Assembly (NCBI GenBank): GCA_947476065.1
Contig: CANJPG010000022.1
Location: 1-44,601 of the forward strand
Reading direction: 5' to 3'
Length of the DNA: 44,601 bases
Source: Fidelibacterota bacterium
Lineage (GTDB): Bacteria > Pseudomonadota > Alphaproteobacteria > Rhodospirillales > Rhodospirillaceae
Part shown: one piece after another, positions 35,041 through 44,427 of the stretch
Numbering within the stretch: position 1 is the stretch's first letter
Layout: the number at the start of each line of letters is the position of its first letter
Made by a program: the position numbers and the translations under genes
The notes under the pieces: generated by a model
Told to the model about the DNA's origin: nothing
The model's input: only the letters and a program-made list of their open reading frames with translations
Databases searched by the model: none

Positions 35041-35508
35041 ATGTCGGACGAACGCGCAGCCCCCGTCGGCTCCACCACGAACCCTCTGGGCGACAGCCAG
35101 GAAGCACGCTTCCTCGACGACCTCAAGGCGCTGGACCCGGCGGCCCGCAACAAAACCGTGATCCGCCTGCATTTGTCGCGCCTTTTGCCCGAACACCGCG
35201 ACAAGCAGAACCTGCGTAACGCCGAAACGGTTTTCGACGAACTCACCAGAACCAGATCCGCCTGGCTTTACCGCCTGCGCAATTCCGATCTCATGGTCGT
35301 CTTCGAACGCCATGAAACCGAGGTCGCCGAGCGGGCGATGCTCAAGCTTCTGAAGCTGTGGGAACGCGATCCGCTGATGCAGAAGTCCAAGAGCGACGCG
35401 CGCAAGAACCGGCTGTCGAGCTGGTTCGACATGACCCAGGACTACGACAAGCTGTTGACCTTCGCCATGCGTCAGACGGCGACCACCGAAAAGTCGGTGC
35501 GCAAATGA
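35041..35508 (+). CDS. Degenerate GGDEF-like N-terminal half of paralogue B, ended by in-frame TGA
   Basis: The 155 residues match the N-terminal half of the preceding gene: KTVIRLHLSRLLPEHR against KVVHLHLAQLLPPNR, and LYRLRNSDLMVVFERHE against LFSLTNDDLVLIISGG. The frame ends at TGA 35506-35508 in what is the linker in paralogue A. Translation in the same frame continues with the EAL-like half, and the combined length (418 codons plus the stop) is close to the 405 of paralogue A. So this is half of a split gene: a nonsense mutation, a natural fission at the domain border, or a sequencing error. Confidence 0.7.
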   Translation: MSDERAAPVGSTTNPLGDSQEARFLDDLKALDPAARNKTVIRLHLSRLLPEHRDKQNLRNAETVFDELTRTRSAWLYRLRNSDLMVVFERHETEVAERAMLKLLKLWERDPLMQKSKSDARKNRLSSWFDMTQDYDKLLTFAMRQTATTEKSVRK

Positions 35509-36297
35509 TTGCCGGAACTGATCGCCGAACGCGAGCTTCAGCGCAGCAACCACGAGCGCGGCACGCCGCTGATGCCCTTGGAATTGGGCAAGGCTGAAGA
35601 GGCGTTGGCGCGAGTCGATCTCTCCAGCTTCACGCGCCGCCAGCCGGTCTGCGCCTTTGTCGAAGACGGCAAGCCCGAAGTCGTCTTCACCGAAGTCTTC
35701 GTCTCCATCGGCGATCTGCGCGAGACCCTGATGCCGCGCACCGATATCACCGCCAATCCGTGGCTGTTCTCGCACCTGACGCAAACCCTCGACAAGCGCG
35801 TCATGGCGCAGATTGCCCGCCGCGAAGACCGCACCCTGCTGCGCGACGGGTTTTCCATCAATGTCAACGTGTCGACGATTTTGTCCGAAGAGTTCCTGGC
35901 CTTCGACGACGACTTCGCGCCGTCCAGCCAGGATGTGGTGCTTGAGATCCGCATCGAAGACATCTTCGCCGATCCGGCCAGCTTTGCCTTTGCGCGCGAT
36001 TTCGTCATGGAACGCGGCTACCGCATTTGTATCGACGGCCTGAACCTGAGCACGTTCCCCTATGCCGATACCAATCGCCTGGGCGTGGCTTACGCCAAGT
36101 TGGCCTGGAGCCAGGATATGGCGGCCTATGTCGGCACGACCCAGGGCCAGGAACTCAAACAGATGATCCGCGACCGCAAAAAGGGCCGCACCATTCTGGC
36201 GCGCTGCGATTCTGATGCCTCAGTGAAGGTCGGCCAGCAGTTGGGCATCACTTTGTTTCAGGGTCGTTACGTCGATTCGGTCGCCCGGGGCCGTTAA
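35509..36297 (+). CDS. Degenerate EAL-like C-terminal half of paralogue B
   Basis: The 262-residue frame begins directly after the TGA and is in the same frame as the upstream half. It aligns along its length with the second half of paralogue A: FTEVFVSIGDLRETL with YEFFLSVQDLQRAV, NPWLFSHLTQTLDKRVM with DRWLFQDLSRTMDLRML, ICIDGLNLSTF with ILIDGLSTTTL, and ITLFQGRYVDSV with IALFQGHFLDSF. Catalytic EAL residues are missing here too. If translated alone it could start at TTG 35509 or ATG 35571; neither has a good ribosome site, which argues for a broken gene. Confidence 0.65.
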   Translation: MPELIAERELQRSNHERGTPLMPLELGKAEEALARVDLSSFTRRQPVCAFVEDGKPEVVFTEVFVSIGDLRETLMPRTDITANPWLFSHLTQTLDKRVMAQIARREDRTLLRDGFSINVNVSTILSEEFLAFDDDFAPSSQDVVLEIRIEDIFADPASFAFARDFVMERGYRICIDGLNLSTFPYADTNRLGVAYAKLAWSQDMAAYVGTTQGQELKQMIRDRKKGRTILARCDSDASVKVGQQLGITLFQGRYVDSVARGR

Positions 36298-36408
36298 CAC
36301 TCCCGCCCGTGCACAACGCCGCCGCCGGGCCTATGATTGCCATACTTCAGACGCACTTCTTGCACAGGCTCAGGCTGGCTATCCTCTTTCGCAGTACGGA
36401 GACGGACG

Positions 36409-37107
36409 ATGACATCATCTTTTTCACGGCGTGCCGTCACGGGCGGGTTGTTGCTGGCGCCCGCGGCGCTGGCTATGTCGCGCACCGCGCGCGCTGACGA
36501 CGTCATCGATGCCCGCCATGTGCTTGACGAAGCCGCCATCACGGTCGAGCGCGTGCGCGCGGAACTTAAGCCCGACATGGACAACGCCCTCAGCCGTGCC
36601 AAAGCGGTGCTGATCATTCCCTCGTTCTACAAAGCCGGCTTCATCCTGGGCGGAGCCTATGGTGACGGCGTGCTGGTCAGCCGCCTGGCCGAAGGCGGCT
36701 TCAGCGATCCGGCGTTCTACCGCATGACCGCCGGCTCCATCGGCCTACAGATCGGCATGAATTCAGCCGAGGTAATTTTCTCGATCCTGACCGAGAAGGG
36801 CGTCAGCGCCGTTTTGAACGACGAATTCAAGCTGGGCGCCAATGTCGGCATGAGCATCGGAACGTTGGGCGTCGGCGCCGAAGCGGCCACCACCACCAAT
36901 ATCGGCAAGGACATTCTGGCCTATTCCAAAACCTCGGGCCTGTTTGCCGGCGGCGCCTTCGAAGGTGCGGTGATCAAGCCGCGCAAGGATTGGAACGCGG
37001 CGGTCTACGGCGTGGGCAACGACAATCCCTCGGCCATCGTCCAGCGCAACCAGCTGCGCACGGCAGCGACGTTGAAAGACGTGCTGGCCGCCGCCAGCTC
37101 GACCTAA
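36409..37107 (+). CDS. SYLF (Ysc84-type) lipid-binding domain protein with Tat-like signal
   Basis: A 232-residue protein. The start at 36409 has GGAGACGG upstream and gives MTSSFSRRAVTGGLLLAPAALA, a twin-arginine-like signal ending before ADD. The mature part has the SYLF features: ALSRAKAVLIIPSFYKAGFILGG, YGDGVLVSRL, SDPAFYRMTAGSIGLQIG and the end SGLFAGGAFEGAVIKPRKDWN. Eukaryotic members bind phosphoinositides; the bacterial function is unknown, presumably periplasmic lipid binding. It converges with the lpoA-like gene with an 18-base gap. Confidence 0.87.
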   Translation: MTSSFSRRAVTGGLLLAPAALAMSRTARADDVIDARHVLDEAAITVERVRAELKPDMDNALSRAKAVLIIPSFYKAGFILGGAYGDGVLVSRLAEGGFSDPAFYRMTAGSIGLQIGMNSAEVIFSILTEKGVSAVLNDEFKLGANVGMSIGTLGVGAEAATTTNIGKDILAYSKTSGLFAGGAFEGAVIKPRKDWNAAVYGVGNDNPSAIVQRNQLRTAATLKDVLAAASST

Positions 37108-37125
37108 GTCTCCTCGATCTAATAT

Positions 37126-38559
37126 CTAAAACTGCGCGGCTTCGAAGGTGGTCGGCGCCGGCTGCACCATTGTTGAGCCGTCGCGCGTCACCTGCATGAC
37201 CGCGAAACCGCGCTGGGAGAGTCCGTTCGGCAGGAAGCGGAATATGCCGTCGACACCGGCAAAACCCGTGCTCGCCGTAATCGCTTCGGCGGTGAAGCTG
37301 TTGGTCTCGACGGTGCGGGACAGTACCGCCGCCAAGGCAACTGCGTCATAGCCGTGGGTGGCGATGGCGGGAGCGGCCTGGCCGTAGAAATCGCGGTAGC
37401 GCGAGAAGAACTGGCGCGTGGTGTCCGGCGGCGGGGCCGGGAAGACGCCGCCGACCATTACCGGCTCGCGGCCCAGACCTTGCGTATTCCACAGCAGCGT
37501 ACCCAAGAGCTGCACGCGGCCCGGATCGATATCGAAGAATGGCAACAGCGTCGCCGCCTGGGTGAGGCGGGTGCCCTGGTCGGGCAGCAGGATGGTGTCG
37601 AAGTCCACTTCGCCGACGGTCTCGAGCCGCTCGAGGCGCTTCAGGGCCAGTTGCGAAATCTCATCGTCCTTGCCGGCCAGTTCGTTCTTCTGAAGCTCAA
37701 GCGCCTGCTTGCGGCTATCGAAGGAGGCGAGACGGCGCACGACGTCGTTCAGGTCCTTGCCGTCGGCCTGATAGAAGGCGACCTGCGACAGCGTCGCGCC
37801 GCGCGCGGGCACCATCTGTTTCAGCGCTTCCACGACCGACTGGCCATAGGCCGAGTCAGGGGCCAGCACCGCGAAGCGCTTGAGGTCCTTGGATGTCGCG
37901 TAGGCGACAATCTGGCGCACCTGTTCCTGCACCAGGAAGCCCAGGACAAACACATGATCGCCGGCGATGGCGGGATCGGTCGAGAAGGCGATGACGTTGA
38001 CCCCGGCGGCGGCGGCTTGCGGCGCCACGGCGCGCGCTTCGGCCGAGAACACCGGGCCCAGCAACAATTGAGCACCTTGGGCGAGGGCCGCGGTGGTTGC
38101 TTCAACCGCGCCTTCCGGTGTGCCTTTGGTGTCATAGGCCTGCAGCACAAAGCGTTCGTCGGCGATGTCGAACAGCGCCATTTGCGCCGCATTCAGCAGC
38201 GCCCGGCCCACCGGGGCCGACTGGCCGGACAAGGGCAGCAGCATGCCGACACGCACCAGGCCTTGCGCATCAGGCGAGGGCCGCGTGGCGCGCGCACCCA
38301 AGGGTAACTGCTCAGCGCCTGCCGCAAAACCGGGGATCAATTGATTGGGCGCCAGCACGGACGGGCGCCCGCCAGGGGCCGCCTGAAGGGTCGACGTCGG
38401 CGCGGTGGAGGTTGGTTTAGCGGCTTGCGCCTGTTGGACGGGGGCTTTGGGTGCTAAGTCTGGTTTTGAGGCGCAGGCGCCCAAGAGCAGCAACCCCACG
38501 ACGGCCGCCGCCGGAACAGGTCTCATCGATGACAACAGATTGGTCAGAACGGAGCGCAA
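37126..38559 (-). CDS. lpoA: LpoA/LppC-like penicillin-binding-protein activator lipoprotein
   Basis: A 477-residue lipoprotein: signal peptide AAAVVGLLLLGAC with the lipobox cysteine near residue 29, a Pro/Ala-rich linker, then a periplasmic-binding-protein fold (VRVGMLLPLSGQSAPVGRALLNAAQMALFDI in two parts, FSTDPAIAGDHVFVLGF, ATHGYDAVALAAVL). Family members activate class A PBPs from the outer membrane. The start is a TTG at 38559 with GGAGG 6 bases upstream; ATG 38526 lacks a ribosome site. It is divergent from rsmI, and the two predicted 5' ends overlap by 31 bases. Confidence 0.85.
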   Translation of the reverse strand: MRSVLTNLLSSMRPVPAAAVVGLLLLGACASKPDLAPKAPVQQAQAAKPTSTAPTSTLQAAPGGRPSVLAPNQLIPGFAAGAEQLPLGARATRPSPDAQGLVRVGMLLPLSGQSAPVGRALLNAAQMALFDIADERFVLQAYDTKGTPEGAVEATTAALAQGAQLLLGPVFSAEARAVAPQAAAAGVNVIAFSTDPAIAGDHVFVLGFLVQEQVRQIVAYATSKDLKRFAVLAPDSAYGQSVVEALKQMVPARGATLSQVAFYQADGKDLNDVVRRLASFDSRKQALELQKNELAGKDDEISQLALKRLERLETVGEVDFDTILLPDQGTRLTQAATLLPFFDIDPGRVQLLGTLLWNTQGLGREPVMVGGVFPAPPPDTTRQFFSRYRDFYGQAAPAIATHGYDAVALAAVLSRTVETNSFTAEAITASTGFAGVDGIFRFLPNGLSQRGFAVMQVTRDGSTMVQPAPTTFEAAQF

Positions 38560-39497
38560 CGGCGTCCTCCAGAAAACCCAAGAGCGAACCTAAGAAACAT
38601 GGCGGCCAACCTAGCGTCGCCGACACACCAAGTAAATCGGCTGGCCCAAATAAGAAGGGCGTGTTGCCGCCAGGCCTCTACATTGTGGCGACGCCCATCG
38701 GCAACCTCGGCGACATAAGCCAGCGCGCGCTGGACACATTAAAGGGCGCCGACGTCATCGCCTGTGAAGATACGCGTGTGACCGGGGTTTTGTTGCAGCG
38801 GTTCAGCATTACAACACCGATGACGCCCTACCACGACCACAACGCCGACCGTGTGCGCCCGCAGCTGATTGGGCGCCTGCAGGCCGGCGCGGCTGTGGCC
38901 CTGGTGAGCGACGCGGGCACGCCGCTGATTTCCGACCCCGGCTACAAGCTGGTGCGCGAGTGCGCGGCCCTGGGCATCGCCACCATCCCGCTGCCGGGGC
39001 CATCGGCTTTGTTAGCCGCCTTGACCGTGGCCGCCCTGCCGACCGATCAGGTGATGTTCGCGGGCTTTCTGCCGGCGAAGTCGGGGATGCGTAAAGACAC
39101 GCTGATGAGTCTCAAGACCTTGCGGGCGACGTTGGTGTTTTACGAAGCGCCGCCGCGCCTGGCCGAGAGCCTGGCCGACATGACGGCGGTCTTAGGCTTG
39201 CGTGACGCGGCCGTCTGCCGCGAGTTGACCAAACTGCACGAAGAGATCCGCCGCGGCACTTTGCGGGAGCTAGCCGATGCCTACGCCGCTGAAGCCACGC
39301 CCAAAGGCGAAGTGGTGGTGGTGGTTGCCGGCGCGCCGGCCGATCAAGATGTGGTGGATGACGCCGCCTTGGATGCGGCGTTGCGGTCCGCCCTTGAGAC
39401 CATGAGCGTGCGCGATGCGGCGGCGGCCGTCGCCGAAGCCCTCAACCAGCCGCGCCGGACGATTTATGCCCGCGCCCTGGAGCTTGCAAAAAAATGA
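38529..39497 (+). CDS. rsmI: 16S rRNA (cytidine-2'-O)-methyltransferase RsmI
   Basis: RsmI makes the 2'-O-methyl of C1402 in 16S rRNA. The core, [65 protein letters not shown] and [10 protein letters not shown], is intact. ATG 38529 has AGGT upstream and gives 322 residues; a basic Ser/Lys-rich N-terminal tail precedes the domain. GTG 38661 would remove the tail. Its stop overlaps the yraN start as ATGA, the normal neighbour arrangement. Confidence 0.93.
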   Translation: MTTDWSERSATASSRKPKSEPKKHGGQPSVADTPSKSAGPNKKGVLPPGLYIVATPIGNLGDISQRALDTLKGADVIACEDTRVTGVLLQRFSITTPMTPYHDHNADRVRPQLIGRLQAGAAVALVSDAGTPLISDPGYKLVRECAALGIATIPLPGPSALLAALTVAALPTDQVMFAGFLPAKSGMRKDTLMSLKTLRATLVFYEAPPRLAESLADMTAVLGLRDAAVCRELTKLHEEIRRGTLRELADAYAAEATPKGEVVVVVAGAPADQDVVDDAALDAALRSALETMSVRDAAAAVAEALNQPRRTIYARALELAKK

Positions 39498-39803
39498 CCC
39501 GGCAATACGCCGAAAGGCGCGGCCGTTTTGCCGAGCTGGTGTGCGTGATTGTCCTGCGTTTGACCGGCTGGCGCATCCTAGCCCGGCGTTTGACCGGCGG
39601 GCGTGGCACGGGATTGGGCGAAATCGACATTGTCGCGCGCCGCCGAATCCGTGACCCCGGCGCAGCGCCAGCGGATCGCCCGCAGCGCCGAAGTCTATAT
39701 TCAGCGCCATGCCGGCCTGATGGACTGCGACATTCGCTTCGATGTCATGGTTTTGACCGGCGGTTGGCTGCCGCAACGCATTACAGATGCGTGGCGGCCA
39801 TAG
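39494..39803 (+). pseudogene. yraN: yraN (UPF0102) with internal deletion and frameshift
   Basis: The reading frame from ATG 39494 gives a good YraN N-terminus, [20 protein letters not shown] and GEIDIVARR, up to about 39640. The remainder of the protein continues in another frame, [20 protein letters not shown] then [10 protein letters not shown] and the end ITDAWRP at 39803. The segment between, which in intact YraN holds the conserved FVEVKxR motif of the PD-(D/E)XK fold, is missing. About 18-20 codons are lost, and the net change is not a multiple of three. The product is expected to be non-functional. Intact members are about 115-120 residues. Confidence 0.8.
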
Positions 39804-39858
39804 CGCCCTTCCCGGAGATGGCGTACAAAAATGCCTGAAACAGGAAGGCAAAAACCCC

Positions 39859-40713
39859 TTGGCCTCGGTCGATACCATCAAGACGGTTCTGGCGCAGATC
39901 GCAGCCCTTGCGGACGATGCCATCGACGTCGCCGAGGCGGCCCTGGTGCTGGCGTCCTTCGACCATCCGGCCTCGGACCTGCAGATTTACCGCGAGCACC
40001 TGAAGGCCATAGGCGAAGGCGTCTACGGCGCCAGCGTGGCGCTGGGCTTTGACCCTGACAACCCCGCGCCCGAGGACATGGCCAAGGCCTTGAGCAAAGT
40101 GCTGGTCGATGAGTTCCGCTACGCCGGCGACGAAGAGACCTACGACGATCTTGAAAACGCCAACCTGATGCGCGTCATCGAACGCCGCCGCGGCTTGCCG
40201 GTGTCGCTCGGCATTCTCTATATCTTCGCGGCGCGGGCGCAAGGCTGGGGTGCGGCGGGTCTGAATTTCCCGGGCCACTTCCTCATCCGTCTGGAAAGCC
40301 GCGACGGGCGGCGCGTGATCATCGATCCGTTCCATGGCGGGCGGCTGATGGAAACCCAAAGCCTGCGCGAGCTGCTCAAACTTGTGCGCCAGGATGCAGG
40401 TGCGGAACTGGAATCGGCGCACTACAAACCGGTGAGCAACCGCGACATCATGATCCGCCTGCAAAACAACATCAAAACCCGCCGCATGGAACTGAACGAA
40501 GTCGACGGCGCGCTGGAAGCGCTTGCGAGCATGCAGGTGCTCGACCCGCAGAATGCCGGGCTCTGGCGCGAGGCCGGCGTGATGCACATGCGCCAGGGCC
40601 ATCTCAAACACGCCGTTGAAGCCTTCGAGGGCTTCATCACCCGCGCCCCCGAAGGCCCGGACCGCCGCAAGATCGGTCAGGTCGTGCAGGAACTGCGCGA
40701 GCGGCTGCACTAA
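39859..40713 (+). CDS. SirB1-family transglutaminase-like protein with TPR-like tail
   Basis: The 284-residue protein has the SirB1 transglutaminase-like core (VLVDEFRYAGDEETYDDLENANL; VIERRRGLPVSLGILYI; LNFPGHFLIRL; IIDPFHGGRLM) and a C-terminal TPR-like part (LEALASMQVLDPQNAGLWREAG; LKHAVEAFEGFI). The TTG at 39859 has AGGAAGG 10 bases upstream; ATG 39787 in the same frame would overlap the yraN remnant and add 24 residues of doubtful value. In family members the catalytic cysteine is often replaced; none is evident here. Function unknown. Conserved neighbour of yraN and gshB. Confidence 0.83.
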   Translation: MASVDTIKTVLAQIAALADDAIDVAEAALVLASFDHPASDLQIYREHLKAIGEGVYGASVALGFDPDNPAPEDMAKALSKVLVDEFRYAGDEETYDDLENANLMRVIERRRGLPVSLGILYIFAARAQGWGAAGLNFPGHFLIRLESRDGRRVIIDPFHGGRLMETQSLRELLKLVRQDAGAELESAHYKPVSNRDIMIRLQNNIKTRRMELNEVDGALEALASMQVLDPQNAGLWREAGVMHMRQGHLKHAVEAFEGFITRAPEGPDRRKIGQVVQELRERLH

Positions 40714-40734
40714 CATCAAAGAGGACTTTTTGGG

Positions 40735-41682
40735 ATGACCCTGAACGTCGCCATCCAGATGGATCCGATTGAGTCCATCAACATCAATGCCGATTCAACT
40801 TTTGTGCTCGCGCTGGAAGCCCAGAAGCGCGGCTATACGCTGTATCACTATCTCCCCCGAAAATTGTCGTTCCGCGAAGGCAAAGTGACCGCGCGGGCCC
40901 GCACGCTGAAAGTACGCCGCGAACAGGGCAACCATTTCGAATTCGGCCCCGAACAGGAGTTGGATCTATCGACGATGGACGTGGTGCTGATGCGCCAGGA
41001 CCCGCCGTTCGATATGGCGTATATCACCGCGACCCATGTGCTTGAGCACATCCATCCGAAGACGCTGGTGGTCAACGATCCGGTGAGCGTGCGTAACGCG
41101 CCGGAGAAACTGTTCGTCACGCATTTTGAAGGCGTGATGCCGCCGACCCTGATCACCGCCGACGTCGAGGACATCAAGGCCTTCCGCCGAGACCACAAGG
41201 ACATCATCGTCAAGCCCTTGTACGGCAACGGCGGCGCCGGCGTGTTCCACATCCGCCCCGACGACGAGAACCTGGGCGCTCTTTTGGAAATGTTCACCAC
41301 CACCTGGCGCGAGCCGGTGATCGTGCAGCGCTACGTGCCCGAAGTGCGCCAGGGCGACAAGCGCATCATCCTGGTGGACGGCAAAGCCGTCGGCGCCATC
41401 AACCGCGTGCCGGCGGCGGGCGAAGCGCGCTCCAACATGCACGTGGGTGGCCGGCCCGAGAAAACCCTGCTGACAAAACGCGAGCAGGAAATCTGCGACA
41501 TCATCGGCCCGGCGCTCAAAGAACGCGGGCTGATCTTCACCGGCATCGACGTCATCGGCGATTTTCTCACCGAGATCAACGTCACGTCGCCCACGGGCAT
41601 CCAGGAGATCAACCGCTTCGACGGCAGCGCCCTCGAAGCCCTGGTGTGGGACGCCATCGAAGCGCGTCTTCCCCGCAAATAG
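40735..41682 (+). CDS. gshB: Glutathione synthetase
   Basis: Joins gamma-glutamylcysteine and glycine using ATP. The 315-residue ATP-grasp enzyme starts at 40735, with GAGGA upstream. Features: [19 protein letters not shown] at the N-terminus, [47 protein letters not shown] for ATP binding, and [19 protein letters not shown] near the end. Full length and intact. gshA was not seen in the window. Confidence 0.97.
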   Translation: MTLNVAIQMDPIESININADSTFVLALEAQKRGYTLYHYLPRKLSFREGKVTARARTLKVRREQGNHFEFGPEQELDLSTMDVVLMRQDPPFDMAYITATHVLEHIHPKTLVVNDPVSVRNAPEKLFVTHFEGVMPPTLITADVEDIKAFRRDHKDIIVKPLYGNGGAGVFHIRPDDENLGALLEMFTTTWREPVIVQRYVPEVRQGDKRIILVDGKAVGAINRVPAAGEARSNMHVGGRPEKTLLTKREQEICDIIGPALKERGLIFTGIDVIGDFLTEINVTSPTGIQEINRFDGSALEALVWDAIEARLPRK

Positions 41683-41693
41683 AGAGTCTTATC

Positions 41694-42584
41694 GTGGCGT
41701 CCTTGGAGCAGATTGTTGAAAACCCGGCGGTGATCGAGAAGCACCTCACCAGCGCCGTCGAGACCGCCATGGCGGTGATCACCACCTATGGCCTGAAAAT
41801 GATCGGGGCGGTGTTCATCCTGATAATCGGCTGGACCATCTCGGGCATGGTGCAGAACGCAATATTGCGCGCCGGTAAACGCACCCATCGCCTGGACATC
41901 ACGGTGTTCACCTTCGGCGCGTCGGTGGCGCGCTATGCCGTGCTGATGTTCACCGTCGTCGCCATGCTGTCTAGCGTTGGCGTCGAGACCACTAGCTTTG
42001 TCGCTGTTCTGGGCGCGATGGGATTGGCCATCGGTTTGGCGCTGCAGGGCGCGCTCGGCCATGTCGCCGCCGGCTTGATGCTGATCCTGTTCCGCCCGTT
42101 CCGCGTCGGCGATACCATCGAAGCGGCGGGCGTTGCCGGCATTGTCGCCGAGGTTTCGCTCTTCACCACCGAGATCTATACCGCGGATAACATCAAGGTC
42201 GTCATCCCCAACAATCTGATCTGGAGCGGGGTGATCAAGAACCTCTCCGGCCATGAACTGCGCAAGCTGGTGATCGAGCTGGGCGTGTCCTATGCCGCCA
42301 ATGTCGAAGAGGCCATGGCGGTGATCAAAGACCTCATCGCCGCCGACGCCCGCATCCGCAAAGACCCCGCGCCTTTGGTGGCGGTCGCGCGCCTGGCCGA
42401 TGCCGCCGTGATCCTGCTGCTGGAAGTCTGGGTCGCCAACGCCGACCTCAACGCCGTCAAATTCGACCTCAACCAGCGCATTAAGCTAGCCTTTGAGCAA
42501 AAGGGCATCCCCGGCCCCGCCGCCCAGCGCCAGATTTATGTGGCCGCGCCGAACAAGCCGAATTCCGACGCGCCCAAAACCTAG
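41694..42584 (+). CDS. mscS: Small-conductance mechanosensitive channel, MscS family
   Basis: The 296-residue protein has three membrane helices: around [35 protein letters not shown], and the pore helix [21 protein letters not shown]. The MscS beta domain follows ([53 protein letters not shown]). It releases solutes on osmotic downshock. GTG 41694 is used, with GAGAG upstream and 11 bases after the gshB stop; an earlier in-frame ATG lies inside gshB. Length matches E. coli MscS (286). Confidence 0.93.
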   Translation: MASLEQIVENPAVIEKHLTSAVETAMAVITTYGLKMIGAVFILIIGWTISGMVQNAILRAGKRTHRLDITVFTFGASVARYAVLMFTVVAMLSSVGVETTSFVAVLGAMGLAIGLALQGALGHVAAGLMLILFRPFRVGDTIEAAGVAGIVAEVSLFTTEIYTADNIKVVIPNNLIWSGVIKNLSGHELRKLVIELGVSYAANVEEAMAVIKDLIAADARIRKDPAPLVAVARLADAAVILLLEVWVANADLNAVKFDLNQRIKLAFEQKGIPGPAAQRQIYVAAPNKPNSDAPKT

Positions 42585-42637
42585 GTTTCCCAACTTTCGC
42601 GCTGCCCGCTAAGATTGCGCGTCGTATTGGGGGTCTA

Positions 42638-44161
42638 ATGGTCGCGCAGATCAACACCGTCGCCTTTGCCGGCATCGACGTGCTGCCTATCGAGGTGCAG
42701 GTCGCCATTTCGGGCGGGCTGCCGACCTTCACCATTGTCGGGCTACCCGACAAAGCGGTTGGTGAATCCCGCGAGCGGGTGCGGGCGGCCTTAAACGCCA
42801 TTGGTCTTGCGCTGCCGGCGCGGCGCATCACCGTCAACCTGGCCCCGGCCGATGTGCAGAAGGAGGGCAGCCACTTCGATCTGCCCATCGCGCTCGGTTT
42901 GCTTGTCGCCATGGGCGTGGTGCCCATGGAGGACATGGCGCAGTACACGGCCCTGGGTGAGCTTGGTCTCGACGGCTCCGTCGCCGCCGTGGCCGGTGTG
43001 CTGCCGGCGGCGGTCGCGGCCAATGCCGCCGGGCGCGGGCTGATCTGCCCGGGCACGCAAGGCGGCGAAGCGGTCTGGGCCGGCGGCGCCGACGTGCTCG
43101 CGCCCCGCGCCCTTCTCGAGCTGATCAACCACTTCAAGGGCGTGAGCGTGCTGACACCGCCGCGGCCTGCGGTGCCCAAGGCGGGCGGCACCTTTCTCGA
43201 TCTCAAGGACATCAAAGGCCAGGAGACCGCCAAGCGCGCGGCCGAGATCGCGGCGGCGGGGTCGCACAATTTATTGATGATCGGTCCGCCCGGCTCGGGC
43301 AAGTCAATGTTGGCCAGCCGCATTCCTGGCCTGCTCCCGCCGCTGACCGCCGCCGAGGCCCTTGAGGTCAGCATGATTCACTCTGTCGCGGGCCAGCTGG
43401 CCGACGGCGGCATCGTACGCCAGCGGCCCTTTCGCGATCCGCATCACTCGGCCTCGACGCCGGCCCTGGTGGGCGGCGGCCTGCGCGTCAAGCCCGGCGA
43501 GATTTCATTGGCGCACCGCGGCGTTCTGTTCCTCGACGAGTTGCCGGAATTCTCGCGCCAGGCTTTGGAGTCCTTGCGCTAACCCCTGGAGAGCGGGCGC
43601 GTGGTGATCGCGCGCGCCAATGCACACATCAGTTACCCGGCGCGCTTTCAGCTGATCGCCGCCATGAACCCTTGCCGCTGCGGCTATCTCGAAGACCCGC
43701 AGCTGGCCTGCGGCAAAGCCCCGCGCTGTGCCGCCGACTATCAGAACAAAATCTCGGGCCCGATGTTCGACCGCATCGATTTACACGTGGATGTGCCGGC
43801 GGTTGATCCGTTGGATCTGTCGGCCCCGCCCGCCAAAGAAAACTCCGCGACTGTCGCGGCGCGGGTCGCCCAGGCGCGCGCCGTTCAGAGCAAGCGTTAC
43901 GAAGGCGAAAGCATCACTTGCAACGCCGAAGCTGACGGAGAAATACTGGAAGCCGTCGCCGCCCCCGACGCTGACGGCCGCGCGCTGTTGACCCAGGCCG
44001 CCGAGAAAATGCGCCTCTCGGCCCGCGGCTATCACCACATTTTGCGGGTTGCGCGCACCATCGCCGACCTTGACGCGAGCGCCGGCGTCAAACGCCCGCA
44101 TATCGCCGAAGCCTTGTCCTATCGCCGTCTCATCCCGGGACGCGCACTGGCTGGGGATTGA
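42638..44161 (+). pseudogene. comM: yifB/comM-type Mg-chelatase-like AAA+ helicase interrupted by in-frame TAA
   Basis: Both parts lie in one frame. Residues 1-314 hold the N-terminal Lon-like domain ([26 protein letters not shown]-like [19 protein letters not shown]), Walker [10 protein letters not shown] and the [17 protein letters not shown] segment. TAA at 43580-43582 stands where the family has Gln (LRQPLE), so a single C-to-T change of CAA explains it. The rest continues with PLESGRVVIARANAHISYPARF, the zinc-like CRCGYL and the normal C-terminus. The product would lose the sensor regions of the AAA+ core. ComM promotes branch migration in natural transformation in other proteobacteria. 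GTG 43601 could allow a restart, but without a ribosome site. Confidence 0.85.
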
Positions 44162-44427
44162 TCCGCCGCGGCACGTCAGTCTCTACCCATGGCTGCAAAA
44201 AGCCCGCCGCCATACCAGCCGGCAGCCTATTGGGACGGCTGATGCCACAATTGAATCCGAAACAATCTCTTCCAATGAGTCGTTGGGCATACAGTTCATG
44301 AGATCATTGGAGGCGGATATGAAATTTGTAAACCCGCATTCCCCGGATGAACATATGAGTTGCAAGTGGGTGTGCATCGATTCAGACATAGGTATCAGCA
44401 GTTTATGTCGTTGGATCGAGGACAATC
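44162..44427. other. Left flank of the IS1380-type element, boundary not located
   Basis: From about 44230 the sequence becomes clearly more AT-rich than the rest of the window, which suggests the element begins between the yifB end and this point. A terminal inverted repeat could not be defined because the other end is outside the window. It contains a 42-codon open frame described separately. Confidence 0.4.

Noticed and set aside
35506-35508. Selenocysteine or recoded Trp at the TGA
   Set aside because: The position falls in a non-conserved linker, the intact paralogue has no Cys or Trp there, and no SECIS-like hairpin is evident directly after it. Other genes, such as rsmI, end in TGA normally.
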